From Halanaerobiales bacterium (GTDB lineage: Bacteria > Bacillota_F > Halanaerobiia > Halanaerobiales > DTU029), in NCBI GenBank assembly GCA_016278415.1, contig JADQBV010000451.1, forward strand, positions 1 through 7,608: a stretch of DNA of 7,608 nucleotides. The letters are read 5' to 3'. Shown here piece by piece: positions 1 to 6,194 of the stretch (position 1 is its first letter; each line of letters opens with the position of its first letter). The translations under genes were made by a program, and so were the position numbers. The notes under the pieces are model-generated. The model was not told the DNA's origin and did no database searches. It saw only the letters and a program-made list of their open reading frames with translations.

Positions 1-902
1 ACCTTATTAGCATACTGCCAGTTACTCATCCAAGCTATCCAGAGTCTTCTTCCGTCAGATTCCGGAACATTTGACCAAGAAACACCGGCATAGTAATCCT
101 TTCCATAATCTAACCATAAAACAGTGTCATCTGGATTATCATTTATAAAGCGATTACCATCAAAATTACCAATAAAGTATTGGGCCCCAGAACCACCATA
201 TGGACCTCCTGGATTAACATCTACCTCTAAAACCCACTTATAATCATCAGTTCCTTCTACAGGGAGTTTAAAGAAATCAGGACATTCCCAGACTCCATCT
301 GTACTTCCACCATAAAAACCACTAAGATACTCCCAGTTTTTTAGGTTCTTTGAACCATAAAATCGAATATGATCACCTGCTACAAGTATCATAATCCACT
401 TTTCAAATTCTTCAAACCAATATACCTTTGGGTCACGGAAATCAGTTATATCTTCATCACATAAAACTGGGTTGCCTTCATACATAACCCAAGTCCTACC
501 CTTATCATTACTATAAGCTAGACTCTGCCGTTGCCTTAGGCGGCCAGTATCAGAATAGCTATCAGCATGTGTGAAAACAGCTACCAATCCATGTCCATCG
601 TTAAAAAAACCGCTACTATTATGCCAATCTACTACTACACTCCCTGAAAATATCATACCATTATGATCTGGCTCCAATGCTATCGGTAGATGTTCCCAAT
701 GAACTAAATTTTCACTCACAGCATGACCCCAGTACATCGGGCCCCAGGTAGTGCCTTCTGGATTATATTGATAGAACAAATGGTATTCCCCCTGATAATA
801 AACCAAACCGTTTGGGTCATTCATCCAATTCTTAATTGGCGAAAAATGAAACTGGGGTCTATATTTTTCCTGGTAATAGGTTTTCATATCTGTATATTTC
901 AT
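1..902 (-). CDS. GH32 beta-fructosidase (levanase/fructan or sucrose hydrolase), 3' end outside window
   Basis: Glycoside hydrolase family 32 enzyme, which releases terminal beta-linked fructose from sucrose, fructo-oligosaccharides or levan/inulin. The first 300 residues are visible and are open to the window edge. The three family signatures are all present: WMNDPNG at residues 26-32 with nucleophile Asp29, RDP at 156-158 (transition-state Asp157), and ECP at 206-208 with acid/base Glu206. The stretch ending NWQYANK (residues 294-300) is typical of the levanase/fructosidase branch. The N-terminus goes straight into the catalytic domain with no signal peptide, so the enzyme should be cytoplasmic and act on imported sugar. 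The ATG at 902-900 was chosen because AGAGGATGG (917-909) precedes it. It is the last visible gene of the operon, 185 bases after the second permease. Exact substrate (sucrose, kestose, levan) cannot be read from sequence; the fold and family are clear. Confidence 0.93.
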   Translation of the reverse strand, partial: MKYTDMKTYYQEKYRPQFHFSPIKNWMNDPNGLVYYQGEYHLFYQYNPEGTTWGPMYWGHAVSENLVHWEHLPIALEPDHNGMIFSGSVVVDWHNSSGFFNDGHGLVAVFTHADSYSDTGRLRQRQSLAYSNDKGRTWVMYEGNPVLCDEDITDFRDPKVYWFEEFEKWIMILVAGDHIRFYGSKNLKNWEYLSGFYGGSTDGVWECPDFFKLPVEGTDDYKWVLEVDVNPGGPYGGSGAQYFIGNFDGNRFINDNPDDTVLWLDYGKDYYAGVSWSNVPESDGRRLWIAWMSNWQYANK

Positions 903-936
903 TCTAATCCATCCTCTTTCCTTTTTTATATATTGA

Positions 937-966
937 TTACCCCCACTAAACAAAAAGTAGGGGTAA
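937..966 (-). promoter_or_regulatory. Intercistronic hairpin between second permease and GH32 gene
   Basis: The minus-strand RNA can form an 11-bp stem (TTACCCC paired with GGGGTAA, then a G·U pair, then three more pairs) around an 8-nt loop. On the plus strand the G·U pair becomes a C·A mismatch, so the helix is better as minus-strand RNA. No U-tract follows: the downstream bases are TCAATATATAAAAAAGG. It is therefore unlikely to be a simple intrinsic terminator. More likely it is a 3'-end protecting or processing hairpin that uncouples the GH32 message from the transporter message. The rest of the 903-1087 gap shows no gene and no clear promoter. Confidence 0.55.
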
Positions 967-1087
967 GGGATTTTAAGTACATCTTTTATTTTAGTGTTAA
1001 TTATGACAGCAATAATCACAACAATTGTATCAGGATTAAGAAGTTTCCAGATTTTACATTAAATAACTTACTCTTGAAATAAAGTCC

Positions 1088-1915
1088 TTACTTTATTGAA
1101 CCCTGCATTACTCCTTTAATTATATGTTTTTGTATAAACAGGTAAAGTACTATTACTGGAGCAATAGTTAGTAATAGCGAGGCCATTAGTAATGCATAGT
1201 CTGACGTATATGTTCCATGAAAATAATATGTTGAAAGCATTAAAGTCCTGGTTTTAGCAGTTATTAATACTAATGATGGCAACAAGAAATCATTCCAGAT
1301 CCATAAAACATTCAAAATTACCAGAGTCATTGTTGTCGGTTTTAACAAAGGAAAAACAATTTTAAAGAAGGTCTGTAGCCTCGTACATCCATCTATCATC
1401 GCAGCCTCTTCTAATTCTAGTGGAATACTCTTTATAAACCCATGGTAAATAAAAACAGCTAATGATGAACCAAAGCCCATATACATGTATATTAAAGTCC
1501 ACTTATTATTTAATAAATTCATAGAACCATAAATAGTAACAAGAGGAATCATTACTGCCTGAAATGGTATTAACATTGAAGCAACCATTACAAAGAACAT
1601 AATTTTGTTAAACTTCCACTTTGTCCTTACAAATAAATAAGCGGTCATTGATGCAAATATTACTATTAAGAGTACACTAAATATCGTAATAATCAATATA
1701 TTAAAAAAGGCATGCAAATAACTCATCTTTTCAAAGGCTATTACAAAATTTTCTAATCCTAAATATCTTGGCAAATCCAGGGGTGCTTTTAAGATCTGGG
1801 TCTTATCCTTCAAAGTATTTATTATTAAAACATAGAAAGGAAAAAGATAGACCGCTAATAATGTAAACAAGAATCCAATTTTTAAAAATCGAAGTATTCT
1901 ATTTCCTTTTGCCAT
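1088..1915 (-). CDS. ABC sugar transporter permease, MalG/MsmG type
   Basis: Inner-membrane permease of a carbohydrate (CUT1-type) ABC importer, 275 residues, normal length for MalG/MsmG/LacG proteins. About six hydrophobic segments are visible (roughly residues 13-33, 71-96, 105-128, 138-160, 187-210 and 240-262). The EAA loop that docks on the ATPase is at residues 169-176 (EEAAMIDG, Glu170, Gly176). The C-terminal QKHIIKGVMQGSIK is typical of the MalG side of the pair. Start ATG at 1915-1913 overlaps the upstream permease stop by one base (TAATG) and has GGAGGTGG close before it, so translation is probably coupled. It pairs with the upstream permease. No ATPase gene is present here, so a shared MsmK/MalK-like ATPase encoded elsewhere would be needed. 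Confidence 0.95.
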   Translation of the reverse strand: MAKGNRILRFLKIGFLFTLLAVYLFPFYVLIINTLKDKTQILKAPLDLPRYLGLENFVIAFEKMSYLHAFFNILIITIFSVLLIVIFASMTAYLFVRTKWKFNKIMFFVMVASMLIPFQAVMIPLVTIYGSMNLLNNKWTLIYMYMGFGSSLAVFIYHGFIKSIPLELEEAAMIDGCTRLQTFFKIVFPLLKPTTMTLVILNVLWIWNDFLLPSLVLITAKTRTLMLSTYYFHGTYTSDYALLMASLLLTIAPVIVLYLFIQKHIIKGVMQGSIK

Positions 1916-2799
1916 TATTGTTCCACCTCCAACTTCTTACTAAAATAGACCTGAAAGAAAGTGATTCCTGCTACCAATAAAAAGAGGAAAAAAGCCTGAG
2001 ACTGGCCTAGTGCGTATTCCTGAGCCAGAAAAGCCTTTTTATATACATGCATAGATATTAACTCTGTACTTTTAAAAGGACCGCCCTTAGTCAGAGCGAG
2101 ATTCACATCATATACAAGGAAAGTTCTCTGCAATGTTAAAAATACAGATATAACAAATGAAGGAATCATTAATGGAATAATAACGCTTTTGATTTTCTGA
2201 AATGAATTGGCACCATCTATTGTGGCAGCTTCAACTACATCTTTAGGTACACCCATAAATCCAGCTATATAAATAAGCATCATATATCCAGAATACTGCC
2301 AGGTACTAACAATTACCAATGTCCAAAAGGCATTGTCTGGGTGAGAAAGCCAGGATTTAGAGAAAATAACAAGACCAGTAATTTCTCCGAAATACACTAA
2401 GACATTTGAAAAAACAAAACGCCAAATAAGCCCCAGTACAACCCCGCCAATCAGATTAGGTGTAAAAAAACCTGCCCTTAAAAAATTCTGCCCTTTCATA
2501 CCACTAGTTAAAAGATAAGCCAGGGTAAAAGCTATAACATTTACAAAAATCACCGTGTAAAACACATATTTCAATGTAAGTAGAAATGATTGCCAATAGG
2601 CCTGATCCTGAATAACCTTGACATAATTTTCAAGTTGAACAAAAGAATAATCTGCTGATAAACCATTCCAATTCGTCAATGTCAAAAAAATCCCAAAGAC
2701 AAACGGAATTATAATTACAGTAAAAAATACAAAAGAAGTAGGTCCAGCGAATATCAAATACGTTTTTAACTTATCCATAAAACTCTTTTGATCTAACAT
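1915..2799 (-). CDS. ABC sugar transporter permease, MalF/MsmF type
   Basis: First permease of the carbohydrate ABC importer, 294 residues, the usual size for the short MsmF/LacF forms that lack the large periplasmic loop of E. coli MalF. Hydrophobic segments are visible at about residues 13-36, 73-98, 108-135, 158-182, 205-226 and 265-286. The EAA loop is VEAATIDG (residues 189-196), followed by the expected IPL...IP stretch. TKGGP at 238-242 is a hallmark of the MalF-type subunit. ATG at 2799-2797 is supported by AGGAGGTG a few bases upstream. It overlaps the next permease gene by one base and follows the binding-protein gene after 111 bases that contain a strong hairpin. Confidence 0.95.
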   Translation of the reverse strand: MLDQKSFMDKLKTYLIFAGPTSFVFFTVIIIPFVFGIFLTLTNWNGLSADYSFVQLENYVKVIQDQAYWQSFLLTLKYVFYTVIFVNVIAFTLAYLLTSGMKGQNFLRAGFFTPNLIGGVVLGLIWRFVFSNVLVYFGEITGLVIFSKSWLSHPDNAFWTLVIVSTWQYSGYMMLIYIAGFMGVPKDVVEAATIDGANSFQKIKSVIIPLMIPSFVISVFLTLQRTFLVYDVNLALTKGGPFKSTELISMHVYKKAFLAQEYALGQSQAFFLFLLVAGITFFQVYFSKKLEVEQ

Positions 2800-2838
2800 T
2801 ACTACACCTCCTATTTATAGTGGTATTTAAGTAATAGG

Positions 2839-2871
2839 GTATTGAGCAGCAATTTAATTGCTGCTCAATAC
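2839..2871 (-). promoter_or_regulatory. Strong intercistronic hairpin after the binding-protein gene
   Basis: A perfect inverted repeat: 15 paired bases with a 3-nt loop (core arms TATTGAGCAGCAA and TTGCTGCTCAATA). In the transcribed minus strand it is followed by CCTATTACTTAAATACC rather than a run of U, so full termination is not expected. Its position between the binding-protein and first permease genes matches the REP stem-loops between malE and malF of E. coli. Those protect the upstream binding-protein message from 3' exonucleases. By analogy, it should raise binding protein over permease. Partial termination cannot be ruled out. Confidence 0.75.
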
Positions 2872-2910
2872 TACATAAAGCCTAGTTAATTATAACTTTA
2901 CTTTAGCTAA

Positions 2911-4179
2911 CTATTCTAATTCTTTCCAATATGTCTCGATCTCTTTAATTAGACCTTCTCTATCTACTACATCTACCAGGTATTTTTGCATAGAAGCACC
3001 AAGTTCAGACCAATGATCAGGAGGTAAGGTAGTAATAAATTCCATCGTATTACCTTCAGCTGCATAACTAAGGATAGACTTCGCTAGTGGATCATTAGGT
3101 TCTAAAGCAATATTACTGAAAGCAGGTATAACTTTGGCTTTATTTACAAGGGCATCCTGACCTTCTGCATCATATACAAACCAATTCAAAAAGTCCTTAG
3201 CTGCCTGGATTTGTTCTGGACTGCTCTGCTCTCCATCCATAATGAAATACTTTGTTACCCCTACAGGGATACCAACATTACCGTATTCAGCAGTATTGCT
3301 ACTTACTGGAACTGGTAAAAAGCCATACTGACCGTCAGCATCAAACTCACTAATATTAGGCCATGCCCAATTACCCATAAACCATAGCCCAACTTCGCCT
3401 TCACCTAATACACGAGAGCCTCTATCATAGTCGCTTGATAAAGGGTCATTCTTATCTATATTATACTCTTTCATTAAATCAAAAGTACTGATCAGACCAT
3501 TAAATTCTTCATCTATACTTAAATCAATATTTCCTTCTCTAAGTGCTGTGAAGTAGTCTGCAACTAGTGATGGGTCTTTAGATTGAGCTGAGTATGATAA
3601 AGGCAAAAAGTGTCCTGCCAAAGACCAATCCATTGAAGATATTACTAATGCTCCTACACCAGAAGCTTCAAGCTTCTTGAATAAATCTTCCAGAGCCACC
3701 CGGGAATTAATTGTGGCTGGGTCAAAATTTCCGCCAACTGCTTTATCAACTAAAGCTTTATTGTAGATAAAGCCATATCCCTCAACTGTAACTGGAAAAC
3801 CAACAATTCTGCCGTCATCAAGGGTACCCATGTCAAGGCTACGATCTATAGCATCATTTACCCATCTTTCTGACGATAGATCATATGCCTTTTCACTAAA
3901 TCTTGCTACATCACCAGGATCCAACATAGATAAAGTAGGTGCATTACCAGAAGCATACATAGAAATTACCTTTTCATAGGGTGATGTTCCTGCAGGAGCA
4001 GGAATAACCTCTATTTTAACACCTGCTGTTTGACTACTAAATAACGCTGCTGCATCTTCTAACTGACTCTGAATTTCCCCTTTAGAATTTAATATAGTAA
4101 TATCTACTGCCTGGGCAAAACCACTTACCAACAATACTGCTACTAACATAAATAAAATAGATAATCTTAAACTTTTCAT
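2911..4179 (-). CDS. ABC sugar transporter substrate-binding protein (family 1, MsmE/MalE-like)
   Basis: Extracytoplasmic solute-binding protein that captures the sugar and delivers it to the two permeases encoded downstream; 422 residues, normal for the family. Residues 1-24 form a clear signal peptide: MKSLR, a hydrophobic core, then an AQA-type signal peptidase I site before Val25. There is no cysteine at the cleavage site, so it is not a lipoprotein. This suggests a periplasm and hence a diderm host. The mature domain has typical family-1 features: a first beta strand DITILN, the VISMYASGNAPTLSMLDPGD region, and a late WFMGNWAW motif near residues 266-273 of the sort that stacks on sugars. 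ATG at 4179 is preceded by AGGGGG, but with a rather long 10-base gap; a better Shine-Dalgarno lies further up without a start (see 4242-4251). Substrate is inferred from the flanking sucrose/fructan enzymes. Confidence 0.93.
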   Translation of the reverse strand: MKSLRLSILFMLVAVLLVSGFAQAVDITILNSKGEIQSQLEDAAALFSSQTAGVKIEVIPAPAGTSPYEKVISMYASGNAPTLSMLDPGDVARFSEKAYDLSSERWVNDAIDRSLDMGTLDDGRIVGFPVTVEGYGFIYNKALVDKAVGGNFDPATINSRVALEDLFKKLEASGVGALVISSMDWSLAGHFLPLSYSAQSKDPSLVADYFTALREGNIDLSIDEEFNGLISTFDLMKEYNIDKNDPLSSDYDRGSRVLGEGEVGLWFMGNWAWPNISEFDADGQYGFLPVPVSSNTAEYGNVGIPVGVTKYFIMDGEQSSPEQIQAAKDFLNWFVYDAEGQDALVNKAKVIPAFSNIALEPNDPLAKSILSYAAEGNTMEFITTLPPDHWSELGASMQKYLVDVVDREGLIKEIETYWKELE

Positions 4180-4241
4180 AATTTTAATTCCCCCTAATGT
4201 TTTTAATACATTTTACCTTCAACAAACTAGATTGCGTAAAT

Positions 4242-4251
4242 ATCACCTCCT
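4242..4251 (-). promoter_or_regulatory. Orphan perfect Shine-Dalgarno in the binding-protein leader
   Basis: The minus strand reads AGGAGGTGAT, a ten-base match to the 16S rRNA 3' end, but no start codon follows at usable distance. The nearest ATG gives Met-Tyr-stop about 28 bases on, and the true start of the binding-protein gene is 62 bases away. It resembles the STAB-SD elements known from Bacillus thuringiensis cry leaders, where a bound 30S subunit blocks 5' exonuclease. The rest of the 4180-4400 gap holds a small AT-rich hairpin (TAGATA/TATCTA near 4305-4320) and no convincing terminator or promoter. Confidence 0.5.
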
Positions 4252-4400
4252 CAAGCTTAAAACCACTTTAGGAATAAAGTCCAAATTTATCTTGTTGGTT
4301 ATATTAGATATTCTATCTATTAAATCTTATAAGTTAATATTTTTAATGAAGGGGTTATAAAAGATCCTTAAACCATGAATAACTACTATTATGCTATGTA

Positions 4401-5849
4401 TTAAAATAGTTCAACATTTATTGCACTTGCTTTATCAAAATAAGTTATGGTAAACTGGTGGCTATTGAGATTAGCTATTAATGTAGTCTTATATTTGTCT
4501 TTTTGCCAAGAGATTTTTATCAATTCCTCGTCAGATACATCATGGAGAGTGTACTCACCCTTAAAAGCAGGATAACTATTACGAAATTCCATTAGTTTTA
4601 CTAACTTTTTGACAACTGGGCGTTGAACATTTTCTTCAACCTCCTGTAAGGTATAGTAATGTCGATTTATATTTCTACCAACCTTTGTCTTTTCCAAGAG
4701 TTCAATATCATTCTCACCTGCTAGCATACCAACATAATACATCTGAGGTATCCCAGGGGCAAAAAATTGAATTGCCCTAGCAAGTAAATAAGCCCCATCA
4801 TCATTCCCTAAAGCAGAATAATAAGTACAATTAATCTGATAAATATCAAGATTATCGTAAGCAGCAGTACTATAAATTTTCTTTACATTTGAACCACTAG
4901 CATAAAGATATTCTTTAGTTTTATCAATCTCTTTATCAGTCATTAAGCCTTTCACATCAACTACTCCAATACCATCATGGGTGTCTAAAGTAGTAAATTG
5001 CTTAGCGGGACACTGTTTGAGCCAATTGACCAACCTCTTATTTGATCCGCTATATAGCGAGTAAAGCATTAGCATAGGTAAGGCAAAATCATAGACCCAA
5101 TATCCCTTCTCTGCTAATTTTAACTGAATAGAGTAATGTTCGTGGATCTCTGGCAGAACTTCAACATCATAGGGTGCTACAATCTCCCTGGCATAATTAA
5201 GTAATTCCCAGACATCAGGCTCAACAAAGAAACAATTTGTTCCTTGTTTTTTAGTAGCATATGCAAAGGCATCTAACCTAATTATAGAAGCCCCCTTTTC
5301 CACCATACTTAAAAGAGATTTTTCCACAAAATTTCTAGCCACTTTAGAATTTAGGTTAAGATCCACCTGCTCCACATCAAAAGTACACCATACCTTTTCA
5401 CTAGTACCATCTTCAAATTCAACCTTGATATATGGTGCCCTAGGTTTTCTTTTATATATCAGATCTATTTCCCCTTGAGTTGGTTCGCCATCAGTCCAAA
5501 AATCTTTATATCTAATAAAAAAATCTGCGTAAGGTGAATTTTCTTTATCCTTTCTAAAACTCTTAAAATACTTAGATTGCCGTGATATATGGTTAATCAT
5601 AAAATCAAACATTAAATAAAATTCTTTGGCTAAATCTGAAATATTATTCCAATCACCAAATTTTCCATCTACCTCTTGATATGTCAGAGGGGCAAAACCG
5701 CGGTCAGCAGAAGATGGAAAGAACGGTAAAATATGAACCCCACCAACTGCATCATTAAAGTGTTTTTTTAATATATGGTTCAAATCATGTAAATTTTTAC
5801 CCATACTGTCTGCATATGTAATCAAAATTATTTCATTCTTTAAAGTCAT
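4401..5849 (-). CDS. gtfA: Sucrose phosphorylase (GH13 subfamily 18)
   Basis: Cytoplasmic enzyme that converts sucrose plus phosphate to alpha-glucose 1-phosphate and fructose, saving the ATP that a kinase would spend on the glucose half. It has 482 residues, matching the ~480 of Streptococcus mutans GtfA, which it resembles closely along its length from memory (ITYADS near the start, LPFFPS, RGFAP, LMFDFMINHISRQSKY at 79-94). Catalytic residues fit the GH13 retaining mechanism: nucleophile Asp193 in IRLDAFAYA, acid/base Glu234 in LPEIHEH, and Asp292 in LDTHDG. NLDIYQIN (333-340) keeps the Leu and Gln typical of true sucrose phosphorylases; as I recall, sucrose-6'-phosphate phosphorylases differ here. 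ATG at 5849 has AAGGGG (5859-5864) nine bases upstream and gives the expected N-terminus. It is the first gene of the operon, ~290 bases from the predicted transcription start. No intrinsic terminator follows it. Confidence 0.95.
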   Translation of the reverse strand: MTLKNEIILITYADSMGKNLHDLNHILKKHFNDAVGGVHILPFFPSSADRGFAPLTYQEVDGKFGDWNNISDLAKEFYLMFDFMINHISRQSKYFKSFRKDKENSPYADFFIRYKDFWTDGEPTQGEIDLIYKRKPRAPYIKVEFEDGTSEKVWCTFDVEQVDLNLNSKVARNFVEKSLLSMVEKGASIIRLDAFAYATKKQGTNCFFVEPDVWELLNYAREIVAPYDVEVLPEIHEHYSIQLKLAEKGYWVYDFALPMLMLYSLYSGSNKRLVNWLKQCPAKQFTTLDTHDGIGVVDVKGLMTDKEIDKTKEYLYASGSNVKKIYSTAAYDNLDIYQINCTYYSALGNDDGAYLLARAIQFFAPGIPQMYYVGMLAGENDIELLEKTKVGRNINRHYYTLQEVEENVQRPVVKKLVKLMEFRNSYPAFKGEYTLHDVSDEELIKISWQKDKYKTTLIANLNSHQFTITYFDKASAINVELF

Positions 5850-5901
5850 ATTAAATATCCCCTTATTTATTTAAGTATTTTATAATTAAAATGCAATTAA
5901 G

Positions 5902-6030
5902 CTAGACTTTAAATCTAGTTAATGTTCCATTTATTAACTCAACAGCCGTTTCAAGTTTATTAACAACACCTGCTAATTGTTCTGCAGCTGATACCTGTTC
6001 TTCACTTGGTGCCATTACCTGCTGCGTGCA
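5902..6030 (-). pseudogene. Remnant of methyl-accepting chemotaxis protein gene (C-terminal tail)
   Basis: The minus strand encodes QQVMAPSEEQVSAAEQLAG (codons 6024-5968) followed by a coiled-coil-like stretch ending TRFKV and a TAG stop at 5904-5902. The SEEQ-SAAEQLAG pattern and the final RFKV are typical of the far C-terminus of bacterial chemoreceptors, after the adaptation helices. Upstream the match fades at about 6025-6030, and the frame meets a TAA at 6051-6049. All the sensory, HAMP and signalling domains are missing. An ATG at 6015 would allow a 37-residue product, but only a weak AGG two bases before it could serve as ribosome-binding site. Most likely a gene scar left by a rearrangement and now transcribed as part of the gtfA leader. 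Confidence 0.75.
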
Positions 6031-6048
6031 ATAATTTACCCATATTTT

Positions 6049-6139
6049 TTAGACTTATACTTAATGTCAGGCGGTTGACATAAACTCAATGGTTAACCTG
6101 ATAATAATTTACCATATTAATTGAGTGATATAAGTCTAA
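6049..6139 (-). promoter_or_regulatory. Candidate structured 5' leader (three-helix junction)
   Basis: In the minus-strand RNA the first 11 bases, TTAGACTTATA, pair perfectly with the last 11, TATAAGTCTAA, closing a 91-nt domain. Inside are two further stems. One is ACTCA plus ATGGT (separated by a 6-nt bulge) pairing with the continuous ACCATTGAGT at 6093-6084. The other is the downstream operator, folded as ATGTCA/TGACAT. Short linkers (2 to 4 nt) join the three helices. The domain would begin about 3 nt after the predicted transcription start. I do not recognise it as a known riboswitch. No U-tract terminator is attached. The pairing is seen in the sequence; a function is inference. Confidence 0.4.
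6064..6081. promoter_or_regulatory. LacI-type operator O1 (downstream copy)
   Basis: ATGTCAGGCGGTTGACAT, an imperfect 18-bp palindrome with a central CG. It matches the perfect operator at 6171-6188 at 17 of 18 positions. A central CG step between symmetric arms is the usual form for LacI-family sites, where hinge-helix leucines wedge open the minor groove. Its centre is at about +70 from the predicted start, suited to roadblock or loop formation. The likely ligand is the repressor encoded at 6317-7291. Confidence 0.75.
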
Positions 6140-6148
6140 TTTAAATAT

Positions 6149-6177
6149 ATTATAAATTAATTTTTTTATTATGTCAA
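6149..6177 (-). promoter_or_regulatory. Consensus sigma-A/sigma-70 promoter for the gtfA operon
   Basis: On the minus strand TTGACA (6177-6172) is separated by exactly 17 bases from TATAAT (6154-6149), a perfect match to the housekeeping consensus. Transcription should begin near 6142 and give a ~290-nt leader before gtfA. The -35 box lies inside the left arm of the perfect operator, so repressor binding would exclude RNA polymerase. A promoter this strong makes sense only with tight repression. Confidence 0.85.
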
Positions 6178-6194
6178 GCGGTTGACATAATAAA
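6165..6194. promoter_or_regulatory. LacI-type operator O2 over the -35 box (perfect 30-bp palindrome)
   Basis: Two perfect 13-bp arms, TTTATTATGTCAA and TTGACATAATAAA, flank a GCGG centre whose middle step is CG. The core ATGTCAAGCGGTTGACAT (6171-6188) recurs with one change at 6064-6081. Its centre is at about -38 relative to the predicted start. The repressor gene next door is the obvious source of its ligand. Confidence 0.85.

Noticed and set aside
723..1082. Plus-strand ORF of 119 codons
   Set aside because: Most of it lies opposite the GH32 coding sequence, and the rest crosses the intergenic hairpin. The protein has low-complexity, clustered Ile/Phe/Asn content and no family features.
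2618..2627. TTGACATAAT, identical to an operator half-site, inside the first permease gene
   Set aside because: Only one half is present, with no symmetric partner or central CG, so it is unlikely to bind a LacI dimer strongly.
3830..3838. ATGTCAAGG operator-like half-site inside the binding-protein gene
   Set aside because: No matching second arm; expected by chance in coding sequence.
4381..4412. Possible promoter TTGAAC-17-TAATAG at the end of gtfA
   Set aside because: The -10 is poor and the -35 is part of the gtfA coding end. Not enough to call an internal promoter.
5902..5918. CTAGA/TCTAG inverted repeat at the stop of the chemoreceptor remnant as a terminator
   Set aside because: Only five outer pairs, no GC-rich stem and no U-tract.
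6075..6105. Possible plus-strand promoter from the TTGACA inside operator O1 with GATAAT downstream
   Set aside because: Spacing is 19 bases, the TTGACA comes from the palindrome itself, and nothing is encoded downstream on that strand except antisense to the repressor gene.
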